From the NCBI RefSeq assembly GCF_964340395.1, contig NC_135566.1, positions 15,118,501-15,182,500 on the forward strand: a stretch of DNA of 64,000 nucleotides. The letters are read 5' to 3'. Positions within the stretch are counted from its first letter, which is position 1; each line of letters opens with the position of its first letter. This DNA is from Glandiceps talaboti (taxonomy: Eukaryota; Hemichordata; Enteropneusta; Spengelidae). The notes under the pieces are model-generated. The model had not been told where the DNA came from, made no database searches, and was given only the letters and a program-made list of their open reading frames with translations. The position numbers and the translations under genes are program-made. Shown here piece after piece: positions 1 through 13,929 of this stretch.

Positions 1-1990
1 AATTCAGAATTCCTTTCCTCAAATCTGTAAATTTTCCATTAATTAAGCTATTTAGACATAATTATATGTATTATAACTGACTGAAATTTTACACCTGCTA
101 TTTTCTCAAATGAATCAAAGTTAATCACCCAGGGAATCCATACTGATATATTGCAAAACATTCGCCAAAGAGTTTGGTTTTTAATTCAACCCGGATACTT
201 TTGGAAAAACAAACTTTTGCCATTTTACAGTTTTCACCCAGTTAGCAGACTTTTTTATAAATTACTGAGCCTAATACATTGTGTGTATGTAAAAAACATT
301 TGGTCACTAATTAATTTTCCACTTTGGTTTCCAGCAAATTAAATCGACCATTAGTCTTCAGTGGAAATTTGCATGTTCACATTACTTTTTCTGGGTCTCA
401 TTTCTGACCACACTGCCTCATTCTAAATTTCATTTACATTTCTGTTTGGTTCTTTTCCAATGCTAATAATAGCATCAGTAATAGAGTTGACAGAAAACAG
501 TACATTATGGCATAAGTCTGTTTAAACGCTACTTAGTAAACTGGCAAACAAATCAATACCTATCTATTGTTTTAGGAAGTTGCTGCATACCAAGGCCAAA
601 ACATTAACCCTCGCAAATCAATAAACCTAGGTCTGAAGTATGATCAGAATTTAACGTTCAAACTAAAACAGAAGTGTTGTCTTTTCTTTGTCGTTATTTT
701 ACAAATATTCGTTTCCATTGGGTCAATGACTCTGCCACTGTTTATTCACAGGTAGGCTGATAGAGGGCGATATTGCATGTCTACTGTAGAAAGTACTGCA
801 AGTAGTGTGAACTTGGGGATGTCACTACTTAGATTACACTAGTTGTTGCTGGTTTTCAAATTAGTTTTGAAGCAAACCTACTTATATAAATAACAAGAGA
901 GGTTACATGTCCTATTGTAACACAGTAAAGCCAAAGAATCAGTTTCTGACTCGGCTAGCTAGCTAGCTTAATGCTAAACATTGGACTGGCAATAACATTA
1001 GCATGTGTTAGCAACTGGAAGGGTTACTGATACACCTTTATCAACCTAGTGTTAACATATAACACCAGGCTAACCTTATGGCTGACACTGGGTTAGACAA
1101 TTGAAAAGGAATTCTTGAGGTATAATTTATCACGTATCCACACCCATATACATTGTAAATCATATGATAAATAGGAAAGCTGTATATTTTGAGATACATC
1201 ATGTATGATGATACTGTTTCAGTCAATTTTGAGTTGAACAGATGACGTACAAAGTTCAGGAACTATAACTACAGACAGTACTTTAAGAGTACTTTTTCCC
1301 AATCTGTCATCAGTGTGTACAAATGTACCACTGTGTCAGTTTGTACACACCTAGGAACTTATCGTATAATTTTGTATAGCAAGTACTCATAACATAGACA
1401 CTTGTTTGACACATCAGTACATACAAGGTGTGTACTAGTTTTTTGTTCAACTCCTGAAGGCTTCAATTCACATTTTGTTCTGTAGGTACATTGTACTTTA
1501 CTGTACTGACAACGTATTCAACATTCAGTGAACTGGACATACTGCATATAGATACACCATCAGTCATCTACACAATGTTGTCAAACATATTAGTTTGAAA
1601 AGAGTGATGAAGGTTACTGTAGGTATTCCTCCTCCCCATTTTGACCACAGGGTGTACACATGTATATACAATTGTATGCATATAGGTTTGACACCATTTC
1701 AGTGCACACACACAGACAATACCCTTGTTATCAGTATGTGAATACTTACTAGGTAAAATCTACCTGCATTTTTCTACACTTCCCTACCAAAATATCATGA
1801 ATGACAGGTACATGTACACTATCTTTTTTACTATGTGATATCTCTTTCTCTTTCACCAGGATTTTCAAAACTTAGCATCAACACTGCAATAATACTATAT
1901 ACATGTATTCCACAAGTTTTGAATGTCAGTTCAAGTCCTCTTTTTAAATCATCATCCAATAATTTCTGTATGTTACAACATGTATCGGGG

Positions 1991-2142
1991 TATAGCCTGA
2001 TCACTACACTATTGCGTTACACTGTACATCATTAGCTGTCATATCTCCTAGCCCTCGTATTAACACAGTAATCAGGACAAGCGTTGGATACGAGTGCTAG
2101 GAGGTACGACAGCTATCACAACAGCACAGTGAACAGGCTATA
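1991..2142. repeat. Foldback element, 152 bp
   Basis: The ends TATAGCCTG and CAGGCTATA are inverted. The inner arms AGCTGTCATATCTCCTAGC and GCTAGGAGGTACGACAGCT pair over about 26 bp with few mismatches. The left arm has about 18 extra bases. Confidence 0.75.
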
Positions 2143-3239
2143 TTAACCGGTACGGTTATTTCTCTTCCAACTACAAAACGTACATGCATGTATGTGTACA
2201 TTAAAAGTTCAAGTTTCAGAAGTGCTTCTTCACTTTGCTTGAAAGAAAGAGAATGTACGAATCATAAAACTATGTACCTTCATAAGCTATACAGATGTAT
2301 AACTCAAGGCATACCCAGTCATATAGATTCTATCATTTGTCATATTTATCAAAATCATATTTTCATATTTCATTTACTAAGAACCAAGGTTATAAATCAT
2401 GTCAATCAAACAAGATATCTATAAAGTAGATTTATTGTTGAGTAGATTTCTTTCTCGTTTTGCAAAATGTCTCTATATTTGCAGAAGGTGTGCTAGGTAA
2501 CAATACAGTGTATCACTGTCTTGCGAGTCGATTCTTTCTTTATATCTCAGATGTCTGTGTGACATGTAAACTCCAGAAAGAAGCCGATGAACCCACGTAG
2601 TCCTCACATCAATTTTGTTTCAAGTGACAGAGCAAGAGAAGACTCACATCATGTATCCTACACATTTCTTATGTTTACCCTTATTTCTGTAGATGTGAAC
2701 GGTAGCGTTTTGAAAGTCAAGTGACTAAACTGTTGGGTGTGAAGGACTTGTGTAAGTTAACAGTACAGTGACTTTCGACATTGAATGTCAAGTATTTCCA
2801 GCTGAATACATTACACTCAAGTTTAACTTTTTCCAGCTGTATACATACTAGAAATTTATTAACCATGACCTCCATATATGGAAGCAGTCAAAATACAATA
2901 TTTCAGTACTCATTATAAAATGTTGATGTATAATGCAAATATAGTAATTTTCACCAAATACTTCTTTTCACTAATTTTGCTGGAAAACAAAAAAAAAACG
3001 TTAAAAATGTAGTAACTGAAATGCCTCTGTGCACATAAACAGTGCATAGGGCTTAGTAATGTGTAAAACTTTAGTCTTTGGGAACTAGTTGAAGATTGGA
3101 AAATCGCAAAAGTTTCTAGTGGTGAAAAAATATGTAGGTTTACGGTATGTGTATGGGGCTGGAGATGTACGCAGACAAGACATGGAATAAACCAGTCATA
3201 ATTTGTTACTAGTTGACAACCCAAATGGCAATAAAACTT

Positions 3240-3640
3240 GGCCTACCTTGTACGTATCAACTGATTAACCCACCATACACTTACCAAATGTTTGCTAACC
3301 CACCTAGTTAATGTTTGCCAACCTTGCAGAAGTTTGCCAAATGCATGTGCTCACCATGAACTTGCAAAATCTTTTGGCCCACCTTGTACTTCTGTAACAT
3401 TTGACTGACCTTGCACTTGTAAAAAGTTTGGCCCACTTTACATTTGCTAAATGTTTGTCTCAGTTAGCTAATGTTTTGCTATCCTTGCACTTGTCAAATA
3501 TCTGGCCATTTTGTACTTGTCTAATATTTAGTCACTTGCCAAATGTTTGGTGAACCCAGCTAATGTTTTTGCCAACCTTGCACTAGTCTTGTCAAATATC
3601 TGGCCCACCTTTCACTTATCAAATATCTGGCCAACCGTAC
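3240..3640. repeat. Degenerate tandem array, units of about 30-40 bp
   Basis: Variants of CCAACCTTGCACTTGTCAAA followed by TGTTTGGCC recur more than ten times with frequent indels. Confidence 0.75.
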
Positions 3641-5194
3641 AACATCGTTGCGTGGGGTTGTAACTGGATCTAATAGTTGGTGTGATCATGAATACATATG
3701 TACTTGTTTTCTGTTTACCAGAAACTACTATTGTCTTTGTAGACTATGGTCTATTTACCCACTACATTGTACTACCTGTGCTAGATAAATTTGGCAACAC
3801 CTTTCACGCATTCCTCATTTATGCATGCTCTGTAGGAGGAACATCATATTCTCACTGATGTGTAAAGGTCATAACATGGTCATCTTGAGTGAGTGATGTA
3901 TACACAGTGCTGAAAGATGCACGTATCATCACTTCATTTACTTTTCCTTTCAATCTTCCTTCTAATTAATGAATCTCTATTATGAAATTTCAAAAAAGTC
4001 CCAACAAATTTTTGGTCTGTTTTTTGTGGCATTACTGTTGATGGAGAGAGAGAGTGCAAGGATTTTCAATATTTAAAAACCATGCAAAATCATTCCTAAT
4101 AATACGGGTGCTTGTTTTCAAACTACATTGCTGGTGGTCTTAGTTTGAATTCTACTGGGACTGGCTGGTCTTTGCACAACAACTCAACACTGTTTACTAT
4201 TCACAACAAGTACCAGGTATACATACACTTCAGCTCTGAATGGATGAATGCGATTCAGACTCTGCCAATAGAGGGCAGTATAACAGTTTGACTGTCAAGA
4301 TCATGGCTTGCAAGTTTTACCACTGGTGGGGCAAAGGTTTTACCCTTCAGTACTTCCTATAATTTTTTACATCTCAGCTGAAAACAGGGTTAATATAGCA
4401 TAGCAGTGTCCTCTCAAAAATTTCATTTTTGTAGTAATATTATCTACTGTTTGTCGAAGGAAAAGATTTGACATTTTTTGTGTAGGTTTAATTTTCTCTG
4501 AGTATTGTACAATAACATTGAGAAATTATGTTAAAACATTAATCAATTTTGACCAGCATTTCTTTTCCTCTAATTTCAATTTTTTCAGGTATTTAAAAAA
4601 GAAATACGGAAGTGAGATTTGTAAGCTGCACCAGTTTGCTTTTCAAAATATTACACAATATAACATTTACTGCACTGCATGTTGACTTCAGGAAATTAAG
4701 TGTTTTCCTACGGGCTTGATTTAGTTGAAATGGAGTTTTCGAAAAATACATATAATGAACCGGAAATAACTTTTACCTATTGTATAATTCTACAAGTACT
4801 ATGTATATTATTTTAGTCATGGAACGACATGGAACGTATGCACCACTGACATGCTTCACCTAAACTAAAAATAAAATGTGATACCTGAAAAAATAGTTTC
4901 TTTTTCCAGGTGGCAAGTTTTTCACAATAAAGAGCACAAATGTAAGGAAGCATTCCCGTTCTGAGTGATTGGTTGGTTATTTTAGTGGAATACCAGCGTT
5001 GATTGATTATAGAGATGGGTATGTGTTACTGATATACCCCCTGTTACACATATAGATGGTCATTTCTTTCATTGGGATGCCGTGTGGACACAGTCACGGC
5101 CACTTGAACACAACCTCCACTGTACTTGGGACAGATTTTAGGTCAAATTAGAACAACAAGGGTCATTGATATACATGCTTACGATGATTGCCCA

Positions 5195-5515
5195 GGAACT
5201 TCTCTAGCTCTTTAATCCTGTATTCGAGATATTCCCACGAAATAAATCACTGCCCAGCCCTAGTCTATACATTGCACATGTACCTTCCAACTTCTGAATG
5301 ATAGGAAACATCTCTAGCTCTTGAATTTTAAACATTCTCAAAAAACACCACTGCTTGTCCAAAGTCTACATGTATGCAGCCCTACATGTACCGCCTCACC
5401 TTTGAATTATGGGAAACCTACCTAGCTATTATTCTTGATATTTTAAACATTACCAACAAACATCACTGCTCAGCCCACTTCGATGTGGCCTACATATATC
5501 TTCCCACCTTTGACT
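5195..5515. repeat. Degenerate tandem repeat, about 125-bp unit, three copies
   Basis: Each unit has CTCTAGCTCTT or a variant, a TTTTAAACATT-type block, CATCACTGC.CAGCC and a CTACAT...CTTCCAC segment. Confidence 0.7.
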
Positions 5516-5599
5516 GTAAAAGTGGCTGAATGTTTTCTATACAAGCATTTAGAACAAGTATAGGTAAACTCCACCTAGGTTTCCCGCCATTTCTTCTTG

Positions 5600-5965
5600 T
5601 GGCTAATCATACATTATGACTACAAATTGACAAGAAATAGTAAATTTAGAATTTTCCCCCTTCTTGTATTTAACTAGGATTCTCAAAGCATTTTTGTTAC
5701 AAGTAGTACATAATCTACCCAAGTTCCACATACATTTTTTTATGTACTCCAACCTTAAGTTACGACCATAAAATTGACGAGAAACATAGCAAATTTTACA
5801 ATATTTCTCCTATTTTTGTTACAAGTGTTCTCAAAGTATTCTTCTTACAGGTAGTAGGTAATCTACCTAAGTTCCAAACACATTTTTTGTACTCCAACTT
5901 TAAATTACAACCATAAAATTGACAGGAAACATAGTAAATTTGACTTTATTTCGACTTCTCTGTTG
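5600..5965. repeat. Degenerate tandem repeat, about 145-bp unit, 2.5 copies
   Basis: AAATTGACAxGAAAxATAGTAAATTT recurs at about 5619, 5764 and 5908, each followed by TTCTCAAAG.ATT and CTACCxAAGTTCCA blocks. Confidence 0.8.
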
Positions 5966-6744
5966 CTACAGTTCTTATGCCATGGTAAACACACCTTATC
6001 CTCGCTAAGTAACAATGAAGGACCTAGCAATGGATAGTTTGTAATATAAATTATTCTCTAATTACTTGTTCCTTAGCTAGCCATCTGGCTGTACATGGTT
6101 CTACACATATGGTCATGTATTAAAATCATATTACCGACCAGATTTCTGTTTGTACATTTTCTAAATTTGATGTGAACTGTAAGAAAATGTTTTTCCTACT
6201 ATGTACAGTATTGCTGTCTGATTTTCTTCACTCCCTATCTCCCTTAATATGCATATATATTTCAGGACACATTACTACCACATAACACTCAGTTTGATAG
6301 TCGTCTAGATTAAACTATGGGAAAACCAACCCTTGCACTATAATTACAAGGAAAAAACCCATTGATAATTCACTTTATGGAGACTGTAGTACACAGCATC
6401 ATGTACCTTATTTGAGATGCAACACAGAGCTGACTGTAGAGGCCAGGGATGACTGACGTCAGAATGAATCTATGAATCTGTCGACTGTTTTTGAGTAAAG
6501 ACTTTTGATTATAAATCACACCTTTCATACAGTACGCCAAATTTGAATACCAAGGACTAAAGAAAATCACTTTATCTTGAACAATATTTTTAACTAGCAC
6601 TACCAAAAAGAAGCAGAAAACACTTACGTGACAAAGGTAACCTTTTGATTATAGTTGGCCAGTTCATTGTTTACACAATGTAAAACCAGCCTGTATTTAC
6701 TTGGCCTTCCTGTATATTTCTACGTTTATTCTATTTAGCATTAG

Positions 6745-7195
6745 ACTATGAGCACAGCTAGAAAGTTGAAATAGTACAAATAGTTGTTTTTTTTAAAAAC
6801 AAAAAACGTCTTCTTTACCATCAACCCACAGAAAGATTAAACACCCTACCTCAATTGTTTCTTTTAATTAAAACACAAAACAAACACTTTGTTTTTTTAA
6901 ATCATGAAAATCCTCATATACATGTTACCTTTTTACTTGATGTGGCTATGAGCACAGCTAGCTACAAAGCCAAAATAATACTATCAATTTGAAAAGTAAA
7001 CTTGAAAAAAAATTTCTTCAAATCTATTATGCTACAGTTGAAATTTTCTCTTAATGATCAAAAACAGAAAGATAAACATGCTCTACCTCTATTCACTGTT
7101 ATCTGTTTTCTTTTAAACACATATAGCAAACACTTTGTTGTTTTTTAAGTTATGACAATCCTTGTATATACATGTTACCTTTTTACTTGGTTTGG
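6745..7195. repeat. Diverged tandem duplication of about 220-240 bp
   Basis: CTATGAGCACAGCTAG occurs at about 6747 and 6951; AAACACTTTGTT and ATACATGTTACCTTTTTACT occur at about 6880-6940 and 7130-7190. Confidence 0.7.
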
Positions 7196-10100
7196 CCACC
7201 GATGAAACAACCGGAGTGTACATTCTACTGGATATTGATAACTCAGAACTGCTTCTCCCACAAGAGCAAACATTTGGAAAAAGACACTGTGTTCTCTTGG
7301 CTGGTTTTTTTCTGGAGCTTTTTTTCTTATTCTTGATGTTTTCCTGTTGCTGTGATTTTGGCCAAATAGAACCATTATGAACCTTGGCTGAGGAGACTTT
7401 CACATTACTGTTATGGATTGTGGTTGACATTATTTCAGAATTGTAGGTATTCCTCAATCGATGCAAATCTCATGTTATTTTACAGATTTCTGGAGACACT
7501 ATTTCACAAACATTGACAGTCTTTGGTGGCACCAGTTTTCACATTGCTTGTACATGGATTTCGCTGATATCATTTCAGTCCTAGAAAGTGTGCGGTCTTC
7601 GAAAATCCTTGCACTAGTCAGCATACAGTTTTTCATCATTGATAAAAGTTCACAGTCTACGCGGTTTTCAAGCCAACAATACAAAATATGAAGAAAAGTC
7701 ATCCGTGTTCCAACAAAAAGCAACTAGGCATTGAAATCTCCACAACAATGATCAAACTGACCTCTGTTTGTGACAGAGCACCCAAATGCAAACTAACTTT
7801 CACCAGTAATGATCTTGGCAAACAGTTGTGTTCTTGAGTACAGGATACGCAGGGCTTTATGCGGAATGTATGGCTTGTCATGTACATGTAGTCACCTCAC
7901 AGGTACCTATTACTACAGTAAACACACAACTGACCAATCATAGCAAGAACTGCATCATAAACATAATACACCCAGTGGTGTGTGAGACAAAAAAAAATCA
8001 TGTCCATAACAAATAGGTTTAAGAAATCACAAAGTCAACACTGTGGTCTAATTCCACTCTTCTTGCTAATGTTAAGTGCTTCGGTTTCGAATAAAATTGA
8101 CACATGGTGTACCTATGCCAAAGTTGATTGGTCAGTCCATCCAGGCAACTGTGCAGGCCATGTTGATATGGTGCCAGAAGTGTATCTTCGGAACTCTTAC
8201 AAGGTGGTCACTGCATGACATCATTGGGGTGTCGCCAACAAGTATACACATCAAGTATCTATCACTTGTATCTGTTTTTATCAGCTGCTGTGACTGGAAT
8301 TCAAGTCTGACTACTTTATCTTGGTTTCTGTTCCTGTTTATAACTCCTTTAGATTGATCACAGCATCTACTTGGTGTATTTAAAGTCGATTTTACATACA
8401 ATGTTGTTAATCCCGACACATGAGCTGTAAGTAAGTCTTCCTAGTACTAGTAGTAGTATTCAATACTTGACCAAAGACACTTGACATGGCCCTTCCAGAC
8501 TTTAGAATTCTCTGTGATACGCTGACTCTCCTCTTGGCCAGCGCTAGGTAACTGATAAACACTATTTACAGTCCACTTATGAGAACCAAAACTAAAACGT
8601 TTCCAATCACAACCATGAATATACTACAAATTGATGATTCCGCTGGGTGTCCTAAGCACTGCACTTTAATTTCTAAACAGCGTGTTTGCTAAGATTAACA
8701 GAGGAGGAAAATCTGATGAAACTTGCATAGATTTGTAGATCTTCATATCTTGTTATATGTATATAGTTTTGGTAGGGAAATTCGGTAAAATAACTTTGGA
8801 ATGCTGGTAGATATTAACTCCACAGGCCGCAATGAAAGCCCTGTTGTCCCATAAGGAATTCAGCATTTCCACATGTATATGTATGTATAACTTCAAACTT
8901 TTGAACTGACCAAGCGGTGATACACCTTGCCTGACTGACATACATCATACATGTATGTATGTATGTAGGTCTATTCTATATCTGTTTGTCGTAGAAAAGC
9001 TATTTTCCATCAGACTGCCAGGTGTGGGCAATTTTTATCTCATTTGTGTACCGTTATAGGCACTTATCTATGCAAGCTTGACTTTGATCAAATTAAACCT
9101 ATTCATACACACACACAAACAAACCCCTGCCAATACTTCAAACTGCTAAAAAATTCAGAACTCATGAAAAATTCATATACAGAATCTGTGACTAACAGTC
9201 ACACTCTCTGGCTTGATTTCAACTAATCTGACAAGGACATCTTGGAAGAAAAACATAATAATCGGCCATCAGACACGTTTCAGTATAATTTGGGATCATA
9301 TCAAGGACTCTTGTACTTTTCTTTTATGACATGTTTTTTTTTAGTTTTAATTCATTTCATAGTACTTGTTGTTCATCACGCCCAAAGGTAAACATGGAAT
9401 CATCACTTTTTTGGCAAAATTGCACGAAGACTTAAACTTCGCTCAATAGTAAAGTACAATATTTGTATCCTTGACAAATGACAGTCTCTCTCATCAGAAT
9501 AATAGACATGACATTTCCAAAAATCTTGTTCATGCTCTCAACTGGACAGAGTACATTTTGTACTTTAGCTACTGAATTCGTGGAGAGGTTTTTTATGCGT
9601 ATGTCAGTGGGAAAAATTCAATTCAGTTTTGTTCTCCTTTCTAGTCTTTTTTTTATCTGATGTTGACACTGCATGTCTAAGAAGTCTTGTCCTCTGTATT
9701 CCATGTCAACTTTGCTGTTTACACGAACAAGCTAGCTTGGCTATTTCTCCTACTTCAAGAGAAGTCACAATAGATATCCGTCTACACACCTGCGATCTGT
9801 CTGCAAATTTATTCAGGTAGCGGACTCTATCATTGATTCAACTGAATTCCCTCACACAAAAACGACTTTGTTCACATCTCAAAACAGAGGTAAGATTGCG
9901 CACAACATTTTGGCACCTGTTCTATGTAACAGGCATTTTTTCACTCTCTTGTAGAATTGTTACAAGTTTCAATGAGAATTTTTGTTCTTTGTCTTTCTTG
10001 TTCACAAAACAGTAATTTGTGGACTACTTCCATTAGTTGCACATCATTGGTCAAGGAATTTAAAAGCCCCCAAATCTTATTTTACTTGGTACAGACAGGT

Positions 10101-10339
10101 AAGATTACATCGGATGAACACTGCTGTCATTGCCATGTTCTTTTAGACACCCTATCAAGTCATACATGTTTTTTTTTTGTATACATGTATGTATTCGTTC
10201 AGACATCCTACATCAAATCTTGTTCTTTAAGACACCCAATGTCCGGTGACAAACAGACTTAGTAATCAATATGACATATGACAAAGCACTGTCAGGCAGC
10301 TGAATATTTTCATCAAACTCCTACAACATCACATACCAT

Positions 10340-10740
10340 CTCCATCCCTCCACAGCCACCCATTCTATCTCCCCTTTCCTGTCAAGTACCTGAATACCCC
10401 ACCTCATCTAAATTCACCCAGGCATCTGAACAATACCCCCCTCCTTATCTTGACCACATTCATCCCACTCTACACCCTGTCAAGTGTCATTACACATGTA
10501 CATCATCATGTACCCCCACCTTGACAAATTTACCCCATTCTAACCCTTTGCTGCCAGGCTCCTTATATTGACCAAATTCATCCCATTCTACACCCTGTCA
10601 AGTATCATATACCCCCATCTTGACCAACTTTACCCCCATTCTACCCCTTTCCTGCCAAGTGTCAGGCACCCCCTCCCTTCACCTTAACCAACTTTACCCC
10701 CATTCTGACCCTTCTATGTCAACTATCCAAACAGTCCCCA
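10340..10740. repeat. C-rich degenerate tandem array
   Basis: Repeated variants of TTGACCAAATTCATCCCATTC, TACCCC and CTGTCAAGT with a period near 65-70 bp. Strong strand bias (C over G). The apparent 97-codon plus-strand frame here is a by-product. Confidence 0.75.
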
Positions 10741-13700
10741 TCCACCAAGATTCTTGTTCATATGCACCCCTTGTAAACCACTGTCTACAATAAAGGTAAC
10801 ACACTATAGTAGACAACTTCTGCCCTACTGTAATACTTTGATGTGACAGATTTCACAGCATTCGCACTAATCCATATAATCCACAATGTAGAACATTCAA
10901 AATATTGACATACTGTAAAACTGATATTCAGACTGACTTTACAATGCTACAGGTGGCTTGTAAGATGGAATGTGATGCTACTTACCAACCACATTCTACA
11001 ATGTACCATCTATATTTGTACCTATAGTCTAGATGCTATTAATCTAGAAGCTATCTGTGGCTTTGCAGATCTCTGGTGAGAAGAGATTTGAAGACATGAT
11101 AGACTCCAGAATAAGATGCATGGATTTGAATCTCACAATCTCTCATACAACATTCCAAGCCAGTTTCCTATATGTCTCTCCTATTGTATCAAAACTTACT
11201 AAAAATAAAACTGATAGTGCACTTGGAAAACATGAGCAGAATAATGACAAATTCTAAAATTTTGAGTTTAACAATGTGACAGGAGTGTATATTGTATATT
11301 ACCACACAGGTATTCATCAGGTCGATAGCCAACAATTATCTTGCCTACATCTTTTGACAAAGAATTGTTATTTGAAACTTAGGATTATACTAATTGATAA
11401 GACCAAGACTATATTACCTAGTTACTTTTTCACTGCTGTGTATCACCACAAGTAAATTGGTATACATGTATATAAGACATGTATATGTTCAATGACGTTT
11501 ATCCTCAAAAATGTAAGATTTCCAAATACTTTGATAATTGGGGTGGTTTTTAAGGACACATTCTAGCCATTTCATTTTAGTGGTGGGTGGCCAGGTTGGT
11601 TGATGGTAAATGCAGACATAAATCTAGTCCAAAAGATCTGTTTCCATTCATAAGGACTAGGGGTCTGGCTCCAATACACAGCCTTAGTTCTCATTAACAT
11701 GGCATGCTAACGGCAGAAGTGGTCAATTTTGTTTTATGACAGAACGTCAAGGTGTTACATGTAGTTGAAAGCTTGGCGGTCTTTGTATTAAAATGAGAGC
11801 ATATTTATTTCTTAAGTGCATTTTTAGATGGGTTACTTTCTATTTCATCAAAATTTCATATGACATCAATATAAAATGAGGTGAAATCTTTTGTTAGAAA
11901 ATGTATATTTTGTTTGTTGCTATGACAGCATACACTTTAGTATCATTGTGTCTAAAGGGACGCAACTTCAGTATGCTAGAATGATTTTTCTACGTAGGTA
12001 AAATAATCGCCATTGAAACTTTGAGTACAGAGAGGCAAAATCTGGTTAAATTTGAATTTGTAAAACGTAATATGTGAAATCGTGGTGGTGGTGGGAGGAA
12101 GGGGGGTCTTGCAGAATATACTGTTATTTTGTTTGCAAACACATAAAAATATATTTTACAATGAAAATAAATTTATCAATTTTATCAAAAGTTTCTAAAA
12201 TGTGAAATGTTTTTTTTTTAAATTTTTTATTTCTGCTATGAACGTGCATGTGAACCACATAGCTTTTTCTAATAATAATACATGTATGACTGTACCAGGC
12301 ATTATATATCTATGCTTTGTTGAACTCCGAGAGAATCTATGTCACATGACATGCTGTCTCTTTTTACCCTGTAACCACGGTTTCTAAGCCCAATTGTGAA
12401 AAATTTGGAGATATTTATTTTGGATTTGACATTTTAGGATGAGAAATTTACACAGGCCCTACTCTAAAGAATAGAAGATGATAAATACATGTAGCTCATG
12501 ACAGATTTGTTTCTGGCTGAGAAAAACAAATTTACTTTCCAGCCCAATTGTACATAAATCTTGCCCTTCACACATCATATAGATTTTCTTAATTTGAGTC
12601 CAAACACTTGAAAAATACACAACAAAGTGAAACCTTGCACTGGGCTTGAAAAATTTTGACTTTTGACAATGGTAAGTTGCGAAAACGGTAGACAGAAGTC
12701 TGAACAACGATATACTTAACCTACATGTGTATGTTGATCCACAACAATGGAAGAAAAGATGAAATAACAAAAGAAATTTATTTTGGTTCTGCACTACAGG
12801 TACTTGTACTGTCAATAATAGTTTCAAAGCAAAAAAAATTATTTTGGTGTCTATGATAAATGTTGAAGTGGTGGAAAGTTGTAGTCATTGTGCAGTATTT
12901 GGAAGAAAAAATATGTCACTTTTCATTTCCAGTTTGGTTGCCCGACGTTGTCATTTTTCGACATAGTAGAAAAGCACCGGTAAAGTTACTTCAACTTTAT
13001 CGCAAACATATGTACAAGTATCAAACCATGATGGCTGAGTCATGGTACACGTACACGATATCTCCTTTTCAAAGTATTTCGAAAAGTATAATGATTTTTT
13101 TTTCTTCTCTTTTTTTTTTAAACTACCTACTTACTAGGTTCTGGGTCATTATTATCAAGTAGCCTAACTACTTCTGTGCTGGTAGAATACTTGGATCTTA
13201 TGTCGCTTTATCCATAGCCATAACAAAACAATAGCTCACGCCTAGGTAGTCAAATAGTAATAGTTGCCCATGTCTGTATCCCCGACACACTGTCGTCATT
13301 GGTAAAACCAACCTGCAATCAACATGTCAAGCTGACAGACGGGAAAACTGATACTTGACAATTTATCTTTATTTCGGACAAGTATAATTACAGACCTTTT
13401 ATACAAATGTGGATGCTTAAATCTGTCCCTGAAATTTCTCCGATGGCACTGCCCGAATGACTTCCTTAAAACACTATTTCACTTTTAAGCTTTTACTACC
13501 GTGTACTTTGAACTTGAACGGTGACAAGTTAAGCTCTGTAACTTTACTCAACAAGATCAGTACACAAGATTTTTGAGAGGGCTTCCAATATTTTCGAGGG
13601 TTTTTTCGATTTGAGTTGAGAAGGCCAACTTTTGATTGATCTAATTTCAATGACTGGTTAAAGTAAAGACAAGACTTTGCAAGAATAAACAGAACCAGTA

Positions 13701-13900
13701 AAGTTTCTAAAGCAAATGAGCTAAAATGTGCACTTGAATTTATTTTTCACTTCAGACAGCTACAGGAAAACAAGCCCTAACCAATTCTGCTATCAATGTT
13801 GCCCTCAACTGCAATCTGAAGAAATACTTTTGTTTTGATTTTTCTGCACACCCACTAATGCTCTTGCATTGAACATGTCTTGGCAAAGCAGTTTTTCTAT

Positions 13901-13929
13901 GAAATGAAATGAAATGAAATGAAATGAAA
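13901..13929. repeat. (GAAAT)5-6 microsatellite
   Basis: Perfect pentanucleotide units. Confidence 0.95.

Noticed and set aside
7113-7466. 117-codon minus-strand frame with a Lys-rich stretch and a possible donor at CCAAGTAAAAAG|GTAACA
   Set aside because: No recognisable homology, no good acceptor upstream, and its end lies in a tandem duplication. It could be an unknown TTC28-region exon, but the support is too weak.
10278-10571. 97-codon Pro/Ser/Thr-rich plus-strand frame
   Set aside because: It overlaps the C-rich degenerate tandem array; no conserved motif or splice context.
12459-12827. 122-codon minus-strand frame
   Set aside because: Random composition (Phe/Leu/Cys-rich), no motif, AT-rich intron context.
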